The translations under genes and the position numbers were made by a program. The notes under the pieces are model-generated. The model had not been told where the DNA came from. It did no database searches and saw only the letters and a list, made by a program, of their open reading frames with translations. From NCBI GenBank assembly GCA_001600455.1, contig BCKC01000006.1:620001-684000 (forward strand): a stretch of 64,000 nucleotides of DNA. Reading direction: 5' to 3'. This document shows, piece after piece, positions 35,136-44,971 of the stretch; positions within the stretch are counted from its first letter, which is position 1, and the number at the start of each line of letters is the position of its first letter. The DNA comes from Endocalyx cinctus (taxonomy: Eukaryota; Ascomycota; Sordariomycetes; Amphisphaeriales; Apiosporaceae).

Positions 35136-36781
35136 TCATCTGCGTGTCCGCGTCTTCTTTGTCGTCTGTTGCGTATCTTCCTCCTCTTCGTCTTGGCCTT
35201 TCTTCAGATCCTCTTCCAAACCCCATTCTTCTTTGTCGTACCAATCTTCTCCGTCCGACATATCTCGGTTCAGACCCACGTGAGCTTCATACTTAGACCA
35301 CTGGAGGACCGTCTTACGCATTCTATCCGCTCGTAACAATCCTTCGTGTAACTTTTTTGCCCCTCTGCAGACCTCTTCTTGCTTATGTACGTATAGTTGT
35401 AAAAGCCGTCGCATATCTTCCGCTTCTGGTTCTGGGATCCCTACGTCTCGGTCTGGTCGCGATGAATGCGGTGGTAGAAAGTATGGGTGTATAGTAAGAT
35501 CTTCCGTAGCCCCAGATAGTATAGAAGCCGCTCGATGACTGTCTTCGTAGGGGCCTGCCCTGTTGTTGTTGTGCATGCTCTCCCCCGTCCCGGCAGATGC
35601 TAGCGAGCCATTCGTCATCCGTCCATTCATGGTGTCTATAGCCATCTTCTCACTCTTCTCTTTTTCCGTTAAAGGCTCTGCGTTTTGTGGTGCTTCGGTC
35701 TGAGGGGTTTCTTGACCATCTCTATGATTAGTTGACTTCGCTTCTAGGTTATCAGCCGCCTCGCCGTTGGTAGTGTTCCTTGTTGTCCTTGTGCTCGACT
35801 CGGCTGGTTGCTCAACATCCACCATTGAGACGTCCGCGTCGCCATTGGTGTCGGCTCCATTTCCTCTTTCGCTATGAGACGCTTCTCCATTTGTTGAAAC
35901 TTGCAGACGTGACTCGGCTCTAGATTGAACGGGTCTAGCTTCGTTTTTTTGCTTGTTGCGCTCTAGATAATCGTCTCGGTATAGTTCGATATCGTTAGGC
36001 CCGATCATCATATCGCAAGGCACCCAAACGTGATCCCCAACAAGCTTGGTTTGCAGATGTTTTACTTTCCATAGCGCCGCGTTTTCTTTGTGCATAATAT
36101 CGCAACTTTGTTTCGTGAGTTGGGAGAGTGTTGGTGTAGTATAGGGGCGCGACAAGGTAGGATGGGTGGGAAGGTCGGCAACGGCGGTCAAAGGTGCCAA
36201 TATGTCTAGCAAAGATGGCCATAAGTTAGTAACTTATATACTCAAGGAGATATGGACGGCGATGCGGTATATGGATGTACGCACTTTCAAGTCGAACGTT
36301 GGAATATGGGTTGAATTCGGCAGATGCTTGAGCGACGTCTTGAAAATGCTCCTCGTCGTCATCGCTATCTACTTCGAAACCGTCGTCGTCTATAAGTGTA
36401 GGATTTCGGCTGATAATTGCTCTGTGGTGACCGGCATGATTTATAATCTGAATAATTTCGGGGCGTTAGTAACCTGAGTAAGTTGTTTTTTTCTTTTCGA
36501 CAGTGTTTCTTCTGGTATCTTACTTCTCTGTAAACTTCTGGTCCGGATGGAGGCGCCAATTGTCCTTGGTGAACAAATCTTGCCCTCTTCTTCAATTTGT
36601 GGCCGCGATTACCATTAAAGTTGATTTCGGTATCCGAGTCGGAATCTAATATGAAAATGTGTTAGCAATAGTTAGAAGTTCAGTCGAGGAGAGGTTGATG
36701 GCGCATACCATATGCTTTTCTTTTGCGAGCTTTTTTCATCGCTATGATAGTTTCACTGAAAAGCACATGTTGAGATGCCAT
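35136..36781 (-). CDS. RXT2: Rxt2-like subunit of the Rpd3L histone deacetylase complex
   Basis: Predicted component of the large Rpd3 (Sin3) histone deacetylase complex, nuclear. Four exons on the minus strand: 36781-36709, 36645-36524, 36447-36285, 36205-35136, giving 475 aa. The Rxt2 N-terminal domain is recognisable over about residues 1-170: MASQHVLFSETIIAMKKARK, then GNRGHKLKKRARF, LAPPSGPEVYRE, IISRNPTLIDDDGFEVDSDD, and NILAPLTAVADLPTHPTLSR. It is followed by a disordered Ser/Thr/Asn-rich region, a coiled segment (RLLQLYVHKQEEVCRGAKK) and the conserved end MSDGEDWYDKEEWGLEEDL with a basic Lys/Arg tail. All four exon joins restore conserved residues. It is divergent from the TRAPPC11-like gene. 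The assignment comes from family resemblance; the complex membership is inferred. Confidence 0.88.
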
Positions 36782-38115
36782 GGTAATCGTTGAAAAAACA
36801 AGAATGATAGTACACAGTTGCTTGAAAAGGGTAGAGTTATGTGCGGTGGATTTATAATTAGGTATTTGGTGGAATCCAATGCGATTTTCTGGAGAAAGAA
36901 ATAACTGAGCTGGAAAATATCAATGCCTTATTCCGCTATGCAAGCAAGGGAAATATTGAGTAAAATTTGAGGTTGCATGAGGTGCTCTGAGGGAAAGCTG
37001 TACTTTGTAGAGAGAGTATGGTGAAGAACAAGAACGCAGACCAGGAACGCTCCCTCTAGAATTAGACCTCGAGGATAAGCAGGATAAGGTACGGAGTACT
37101 GCGATAAGGGATTATTACGTTTGATCGAAGTATACGAATTAGGTTAGCGTATTTCTAGATAACTGTTCTTGGTCAAGCAGTTCTGGCAGTTAGGACAATC
37201 CACGGTTATCAGGCTCCTCAGTCACCTGATCAGCTAATTTAGACAATACACAAGAAACGGTTATTAAAACAGTTATTAAAACGGTTTATTAGTTAAATTA
37301 AGATTTTACGGTCTTCTTCTCATTGTACCCTCCCTTTTTTGGTACATACGATCGCGAAGCCCTTACCAGCTCGACTTCGGATTCGTACAGACTCAAACCA
37401 CCAGAAGCTGGTGTGATATTGAAACGGCATAGATCTTATGTAGACTCCCTATGTATTAGCACGAGACTGGCACAGGCTTTGTTCTAGGCATAAATCTGAC
37501 AATCTCGCTTCTTGGCGAGATGTTACAATTTCACTACACTGAAAAAAGACGGCGCTTTACATAATCAAGTACAATTAATTACTTTGTATTTTATTTTATT
37601 CCAAGGTTATTATTATTATTATTTTGCACAATTTACCTAGGTATTCATAAGTCAAGTGTATATGCATAAATACGGTAGTTTAATTGCTTACGTAAATATG
37701 GTGTAGTAACCAGCAGTGAGGTCACTCAACTTCAGCTGTATCAATGCCCTACAGTCAGCTACCTAGTCAATATCGTGGTGTAAAAAGCTGGTTTCCACTT
37801 TAAATACTTACCAACTGCTCTGCACTTTGCTATCTGTTTGCGACGTCGAGCACAACTTGCTTGTGAGACTGGTTCAACAGATTAGTTATTACACTCTATC
37901 ATATGTTTTTTTTTTCCGAATCATACCGAACAACACATACCAATCTCGGCTCATATCTACCTCGTCTTCTCTATCGCCGGTAATGAACATGAACCCCACA
38001 TGCTAACTACTAGGTTGTACTCCGTACTTGGAAAATGCTTCTAAATTTACCCTCGCGAGATGACTTCACGCTGTTAGATACCATACGTATATAGACATAC
38101 CACTTCGCTAGGAAC
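36782..38115. other. Divergent promoter region
   Basis: 1.3 kb between the Rxt2-like gene (-) and the TRAPPC11-like gene (+), so it should carry both promoters. No supported ORF. It contains TACGGAGTA (37090-37098), TACTCCGTA (38018-38026) and TACCTAGGTA (37634-37643). Confidence 0.5.
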
Positions 38116-41100
38116 ATGGAAGGATACCCATCGGGTAGTCTGGACCATAATGTCCCGCTGCTAGTTGTCTCCGGTCTCGTCACGAACTCTTCGAAACCTC
38201 TACTCGTCGACCCAGAGTTGAGAGAGCAAGCCATTCTCATAAGATCTGAACTACCACCCGTAGATAGTCCAGAAGCGAAAGCGATCCTCCGTTACATACA
38301 AGAAACAGATGCCTGTGATCTACCATGGAATTCTAGGGACGATCCCAAGAAATATAAATTCAAAGTGAAGACTATCGGAAGGGTACGTAGTATTGTTCAT
38401 CGATCTTCGCTTACCTTAACTGATTTTAGTTATGTGCTTCTTCTAGGAATTTCTCCTTCCTCCACGTCACGCACGCCTCCCTTCCGATTTTGAGATCCCA
38501 GCGTCTACCGCCGTCTTACATTCTCCTTTCTCGCCTTTAAGTCCAGGGTCAACGTTATATCCAGATGGCATAATAGACACCAAGTGGCTTGAGAAGTACC
38601 AGGAGCTTATACCAAGCGTTTGCCTCTGCTTTTATAGCCTATCTTCGGATTCTGGTCTTGCGACACTGCATGATAATCAGTTGAAGACAGATATCAATGC
38701 TACTAAAAATGCTCTCGCCCAATCTGGACATAAGTGTCGTTTGGCTGTGGTTATCCTCAGTGATCAATCGCCAAGCTCCATGGTTCACTTCCAAGAGAGG
38801 CTAGAAAATATCAGAAGAACCACCGGGCTCGACCCAAAGACCTCTCTTTTTGTTTTACCAACCAGGAGGTCTGAAACGGAATTGGAAACCGCCGTCGATA
38901 ATGTTCTGACGGCAGTTTTTGAGCAATCCGCAGAGTTCTATCGTGACCTTACCAGACATGCTCGCAAGAAGAAAGGACGTGGACTTGTGCCGCAGCCAAC
39001 GGTACCACCGACAAGCGGGACTTCCCACACGCTTTCTATCCAAGATTGGAATGTTCGCTTCGATTTTAAAACGGCGGTTTTTGCCGAGTTTCGTCAAGAG
39101 ATGGATGTCGCGTTACGGTCCTATGAACAAGCTTACGAAACTTTGCTCGGCGCGGATGTTTTAGAAACCATCCCCGCATGGGTTCCTAGATTTAATGATG
39201 CCCGGCTCCTCGCTGATATAATAGCTATACGAGCCCTAAGATGTTTGTTGTGGACAGGGCAAAGTACTGCCGCTGTTAGAAAATGGCAAGCGCATCATGA
39301 TAGAGTTTCTGATTTGATAGATAGAAGGGGTCGCGGGACGCAAAGCTACGGGTGGAAAGCCTGGGAGGCGAACTGGTGTACGATCATGGCCAACCTAGTG
39401 GAAAAGGTCGATTTCCCGGAGCTAGACCCGTCCAGCATGATGTTATTTCGATTGCCTGAGAAAAACCGTGCTGCCGAGCGTCTCCAACCCTGGGAGTTGC
39501 TGCATCATCCGGGTTACTGGTACCGTGCGGCTTCACGGCATCTGCTTGACAGGCGGAAACTAGCATACTCTATACCCGAGGATGATAGGACACCACCCGA
39601 GACCTCGCCTTCATCGCAGACTGCGGGGAGAGCGTACAAATACGATATTTACATGTGCCCGGAGCCTTACCAGGAGATGCCTATTACGGGCTCTGGGATC
39701 AATCATGCGCAGATGATATTTGATCACTTGATGCTCGCTAGAGCTGAGTATCAGAAGAGGGGACAGCGCCGAGTTGTGGCAGAGATCGTGCTAGAATCAT
39801 CTAAAGAGTTGGAGCGGATGGGCGAATGGAAACGAATGTTAACACTATTAATACCTTTATGGAGAGATATGATTTTCCGTAAAGAAGGCTGGTGGGATAT
39901 CACCGAAGCCCTGAGCTGGACATTAAGAACTGCCGCCGTAAAAATGAAACATAAAGATCTCATTATTGCCATAGACTGGGAACTTCTCAACCGAGGTAGG
40001 AACGATCATTTTGTCTTAGTTAACTTTCTTGCTAACTCATTCTAGGCTTTTCCAAGCGTCCCGGTTGGCATTATGATATCTCAAAATCCCTGGATGGAGT
40101 GGCCGGAGAAGAGAGACCTACAGTTCAACTCAGTGATGACCATATTACATCTTTTTTACATGCATCCTTCGTTTTCAAAAATGCGGAGGAGAAAGCAGGG
40201 AGAACCTGTGCTGCACAACTGGCAATAGTATCTAACTCGTTCCCAGATGCCGCACCGGTAACTCTGGATACAATACGGGTTAATTTTGACGGTAGTCTAC
40301 GTACCATTCACCTAAAGCACGAGAGTGTAGATGGTGCCCCATCAAATTCATCAGTGGTCCATGTAACAAAAATTCCCTTACGGGAGGTGGAAGTGCCAAG
40401 CCTTGATGATTCTTCCGACGAGGGCTCGGAAGAAAGTTCCGAAGACTGCAACGTCATAGAACATCAGGGAATTGGTGATTTGGTTATATTTCCCGGGCAA
40501 ACTCGAGTCTTTGAGCTTAGTGTTCCCCTGAGAGAACCTGGGCCCGCTAGAGCGTCATCGGTCGACGTCTCTGTTGCCCCCGAGTCTTTTATTCTCAACT
40601 ACACGATGAAGATTGAGGAGACGAACTCGGCAGGTTTTTGGTACTCTCCGTCCTCTACAAGAAAAAGAGCGATGCGAGTCAACTCGGAGGGCATCAAAGT
40701 TCTCCCCCGGCCTCCCAAGATGGAAATTAAGGCACTTAAGATACTCCAGCAGTATTACGCCAATGAACCTATTGATTTCGAGATAGAACTTCTAAATGAA
40801 GAAGACTCGGATGCGAATACGAAGTTTGATGTCATCTTGAATGGAAATGATTTACCAGGGTATAAAGTGAAGCCTAGAGACGGCGAGGAGCGGTCTTCTG
40901 TTCGCGGTAGCGGCGAGTCGAAATTGGGTAATATACCCGTTGGCACAATACAGGCTTCTGGATCTACTCAAGTCATAATCACCTTTGATCCCGTTGATCA
41001 GCCGACCTCTTATGACTTGACGGTCAAAGCATGGTATCATTTGGCATCCGATCCAGCAACACCCATCCTACTAGAGACAAGCTACCATCTTAATATTGTG

Positions 41101-41979
41101 AGTCCGTTCGAAGCTAGCTATGACTTGCTGCCTAGACTACACTCTGAATGGCCCAGTCTCTTCGATTGTGAGGATATCCAGGATCTCCCGGTTGAAGGCG
41201 AGACTGTAGTTGCTCGTCCTCGGGGACTAGCACAGAAATGGTCTTTGGCTACGAGATACGCATCCTTTGCCAACGAGGATCTTCGCATTTTTGACCTTGA
41301 TGTCAAGGTTCTAGCGACCCAGGGAAACGCGATTTGCACGGCATCTAAAAGCCAGCCATTACCCTCAGATGGCCTGACGATTAGCCCGAAGACGATCGAA
41401 GAGGCTTATTTTGACGTTATCGCTCAGAAGTTTGCTATTGATGATAAAAGCCCATCTACCGCAGACTTTGCGTTCATCATTAGATGGCAGCGGTCGAGTG
41501 CTTCTGCCGAGAGTGGTATGAATATTACGACGCTGCCTCTTCCTCGATTCTTCGTTACGGCAGCCGAACCCCGTGTCCTAGCCACAGTTTCTTATTCAGC
41601 AGTCGATCCCACAAGCCCGACATCACCAGATGTAGCATCCATGCCTCAACTGCTCTTCTTCGACATCACAATTGAAAACCCGTCTTCACATTTCCTCACC
41701 TTCGGCCTCATCATGGAGCCGAGCGACGAGTTTGCCTTCTCGGGCGCTAAGACGACAACGCTCAACGTCTTGCCCGTCGCCAGGCGAACTGTGACGTATC
41801 GTTTGCTGCCCCTCGTCCGAGGTGCCTGGATAAGGCCAACGCTCGTCGTCCGTGACAAGTACTTCCAAAAGGTGCTGAAGATCATCCCGACGGAGGGCAT
41901 GAAGAACGATAAAGACGGCGTGCTGGTTTGGGTACCGCCTCTCGAGGAAGAGGAGGACAGTGCTAGCGCGACGGAGTAG
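38116..41979 (+). CDS. TRAPPC11-like (foie gras/Gryzun domain) trafficking protein
   Basis: Large subunit-type protein of the TRAPP tethering complex, acting in ER-to-Golgi and Golgi traffic. Three exons: 38116-38382, 38447-39995, 40046-41979, giving 1249 aa. The N-terminus has VPLLVVSGL and FLLPPRHARLPSDFEIP, then the foie-gras region (about residues 160-600) with RRTTGLDPKTSLFVLP, SYEQAYETLLG, LADIIAIRALRCLLWTGQST and ELERMGEWKRMLTLLIPLWRDM. The C-terminal half (about 610-1249) is beta-rich as in Gryzun-type regions, for example LKILQQYYANEPIDFEIELL and the end segment PVARRTVTYRLLPLVRGAWI. The product ends in an acidic tail. Trs130/TRAPPC10 is less likely because the foie-gras tract is present. 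Intron 2 joins ELLNRG to FSKRPGWHYD. Confidence 0.88.
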
Positions 41980-42569
41980 TTTTGCTTAAATTTACATGTA
42001 TATGTTGGTGTTCGGGGTTAGCTGGATAATTAGGTAGGGAGTGGACGTGTCACTATAATGTTCTAAGGACTGTTCATATAGAGGAATTGACGAGAAATAT
42101 CAGGACTATGACTCTTTTTTTTCTGCCTCGATGGTGTGAATGCAATAAGATTTGCGATATGCCCTTGTACCCCACCCAAGCTCCCTTTTGATTTCTACAT
42201 GGTCAGGTCACCATTAGGACACGAGTTTTCGAATAGATTCTCGGCTATATAAATATGTTCGGCGCGACTTAAGTGACCCCACATTTAGTACTGAATAGTA
42301 TAAGACGGTAAGGAATTCACGGCTCATTACCGATCTGTGGGTCACCGAAGACGTGAAAGGTATCTTTTTACATAAATCAGAACGTTGTTCAACAGATCTA
42401 TACTCACTTTATATCATTGAGTATACATAACTTATTTATTGCTTGAGTAGTCCGTGATAAACAAACTGAAAGTGTACCAGTATCGGCGACCGCTATTGTA
42501 TTATTACCAACACCGTCATCGGCCATACAACAATCACTATCAACTACTACACAAAGCTTGGCGACGATC
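41980..42569. other. Short spacer before aminotransferase gene
   Basis: 590 bases, AT-rich, 3' flank of the TRAPPC11-like gene and promoter of the aminotransferase gene. No other ORF is supported. Confidence 0.5.
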
Positions 42570-43919
42570 ATGGTTAGCTTAGAAGAAAATATAAAAGGTC
42601 CACACGCAGCGCTCCTTCATGAAGCCCTCAGGGCTGCACGGGAACGCTTCGCGTCACGACACCCAAAGTCTCTAGCCGCGCACCAGGAGGCCCTAAACCA
42701 CCTACCCGGCGGCAACACGCGAACGCTTTTACATACCTCCCCCTTCCCCATCACATTAGCGAAGGGGTACGACGCGCGGGTGGAGGACGTCGACGGACAC
42801 TCGTACGTCGACTTCGTGGGGGAGATGACGGCCGCGCTCTTCGGGCACTCGAACCCGGTCATCAAGGCCTCCCTGCTCGACACGATCGAGAACGTGGGCC
42901 TCAACCTCGGCGGCACGATCCCGCAGGAAGCGAGATTCGCGGCCCTGATCCGGGAGCGGTTCGGCCTCGACCGGGTCCGGTTCGCGAACTCGGGCACCGA
43001 GGCGAACCTGCACGCCTTAGCGGCCGCGAGGCGGTTCACGGGCCGGAACAGGATCGTCTGCTTCCGGGGCGGGTATCACGGCGGCGTGCTGAGCTTCGGG
43101 CACGGCGTCGCGCCGAACACGGTCGATAGGGACGACTGGGCCGTCGCGGCGTATAACGACGTCGAGGACGCGCGGGCTAAGATCGCTCTCGCGGGCGGCG
43201 AGGGCGGGATCGCCGCCGTCGTCGTCGAGGGCATGCAAGGCGCCGGCGGGTGCATTCCAGGAAACCCGGAGTTCCTGAGGGCCGTGCAGGAGGCCGCGAG
43301 GGACGCCGGCGCGCTGTTTATACTGGACGAGGTCATGACCTCCCGGCTAGCCCCCGGCGGGTTGCAGTCGCGGCTCGGGTTGAAGCCGGACCTGACGACG
43401 TTCGGGAAGTACCTCGGGGGAGGCCTCGCGTTCGGCGCGTTCGGCGGCAGGGAGGACGTCATGGCCGTTTACGACCCGCGCGGGGAAGCACCGCTGCCTC
43501 ATAGCGGCACGTTTAATAATAATACCTTGGTCATGGCGGCCGGGTACGCGGCGTTGAGTAAAGTGTGGACCCCGGAAACGTGCGTCGCGTTTAACGAGAT
43601 GGGCGATCGGTTTAGGGAGAGGTTGGTTGACGTCCTCGCCGGTACGAAGATGGGCGTCACGGGCGTGGGTTGTATAATTTCGATACACTTCCAGGAGGGA
43701 GGTACCGAGAGCGTGCTGAACAGAGGCCCCGACGAGTACCCGTCGCAGGAGCTAGAGGAACTTAGGGAACTCTTCTGGCTGGAGATGCTGGAACGGGGGT
43801 ACTGGGTTACTAGGAGAGGGCAGATTTCCATGATTTTGGGGACGCCTCAGGAGGCGCTGGATAAGTTTGTGGACATCGTTGGGGAGTTTGTGGGAAGGTA
43901 TGAGAAGTTGCTGAAATAA
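42570..43919 (+). CDS. Class III PLP-dependent aminotransferase, glutamate-1-semialdehyde-aminomutase-like
   Basis: An intronless 449-aa ORF; ATG at 42570 (context atcATGG) is the first in-frame ATG. The fold-type I, class III landmarks are all present: PLP-phosphate loop NSGTEAN (residues 140-146), aromatic stacking region GGYHGG, the Asp that binds the PLP nitrogen in FILDEVMTSR (Asp253) and the Schiff-base Lys in TTFGKYLGGG (Lys280). The N-terminus has LPGGNTRTLLHTSPFP, as in GSA aminomutases and related amino-group enzymes. Fungi make 5-aminolevulinate by ALA synthase, so a true haem role is unlikely; a transaminase acting on an amino acid or on a secondary-metabolism substrate is the better guess. 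No cluster enzymes are adjacent. GC-rich codon use is shared with several neighbours. Confidence 0.9.
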   Translation: MVSLEENIKGPHAALLHEALRAARERFASRHPKSLAAHQEALNHLPGGNTRTLLHTSPFPITLAKGYDARVEDVDGHSYVDFVGEMTAALFGHSNPVIKASLLDTIENVGLNLGGTIPQEARFAALIRERFGLDRVRFANSGTEANLHALAAARRFTGRNRIVCFRGGYHGGVLSFGHGVAPNTVDRDDWAVAAYNDVEDARAKIALAGGEGGIAAVVVEGMQGAGGCIPGNPEFLRAVQEAARDAGALFILDEVMTSRLAPGGLQSRLGLKPDLTTFGKYLGGGLAFGAFGGREDVMAVYDPRGEAPLPHSGTFNNNTLVMAAGYAALSKVWTPETCVAFNEMGDRFRERLVDVLAGTKMGVTGVGCIISIHFQEGGTESVLNRGPDEYPSQELEELRELFWLEMLERGYWVTRRGQISMILGTPQEALDKFVDIVGEFVGRYEKLLK

Positions 43920-44971
43920 GGGAGTTACGAATGATCTTGGTATTTTACCTTGAGGAGTTGAGACGAGGTTTGCTGGCTTACGGATTGTTACCTGTATCAA
44001 AGCGCATCTCCAAAGTCCTTTCAATCAAGGGTTCATAATCTATGTATGCACCAAAGTTTCACGGACACTGTAAACACTCTATTTTTAAGGTTCGGAGTGA
44101 GAACCTTAAAGGCATAATATAATAGAGGCTTTGATGCTTCATTCTCGCACAGAGAAACAAACCTTTTTGACCGACTTTGATATGTAGCTGTGAACTTTTT
44201 GGTTGGCGATTAGCTTTACCACGTCATATGCAGTAGTGTTTATGTTGCCGCTCCTAAGGGTACTGACAAGAATCTGTGTACTTGTGTCTGTGAGTACCTT
44301 AGGTACTCTCAAAAGGCTCTGCATGGATCCATATTGTTTATTTATCAATAATAGGTTATACTGAATGAATTCAATAACAATTCTTTATATTTCTGACTTG
44401 CTAATTTTAATATACAAGTATACAGAGGGAGGTTAGGTATTGGTATACGGAGTACTGGTCAGCTAGTTACTGTGATAAGAATTATGGTTACTTGTAGTTG
44501 TATCTTACCAGGAACCGAAGTAAGCAAATCACTAAGTACTACACTAAGTAGAAAGTACTGTAGGTACCAACTTAGGTAATTTATACAGGGGGTTTAGGTG
44601 GCCTAGTCTCCTACCTAGTCACCTAGTCACCCAGCAGCTTGTTATGCCTACCTCCGGTCGGGTTGAATGACGCATGGCAACTCTCGCTATTACATTTTCA
44701 TGCATGCGACATCTCATTCATTCCATCCCATCTGCGCATCACCTACTCCGTACACGGAAAATCAATCTCTGCAGAGAGCTCTTATACTCTCACACAGTAT
44801 AGTAATTCATCAATCACTTCGTTACGTATTTATTCGTAGTACAATCACATCACTATTTTCATCAACTGGTTGATATTTACTTTTCGTAATCGTCTTATTC
44901 TCCACCATCTCTTTTCTTTCTTCTCTCATGTTGTAGTCTACTCTTTTAATTCTAAACACGAGACCGTGATC
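43920..44971. other. Spacer with strong hairpin
   Basis: No supported gene. It contains a perfect 10-bp hairpin (44084-44110) downstream of the aminotransferase gene, plus TACGGAGTA (44446-44454) and TACTCCGTA (44744-44752), and several TACCTAGT-like repeats near 44600-44630. The right part, which is CT-rich, is the NPC1-like leader. Confidence 0.55.
44084..44110. terminator. Perfect 10-bp stem with 7-nt loop
   Basis: TTTAAGGTTC (44084-44093), loop GGAGTGA, then the exact reverse complement (44101-44110). It lies about 165 nt after the aminotransferase stop, so it could sit in its 3' UTR. In a eukaryote it would be an RNA structure or protein-binding site, not an intrinsic terminator; the type label is the closest available. 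Confidence 0.45.
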
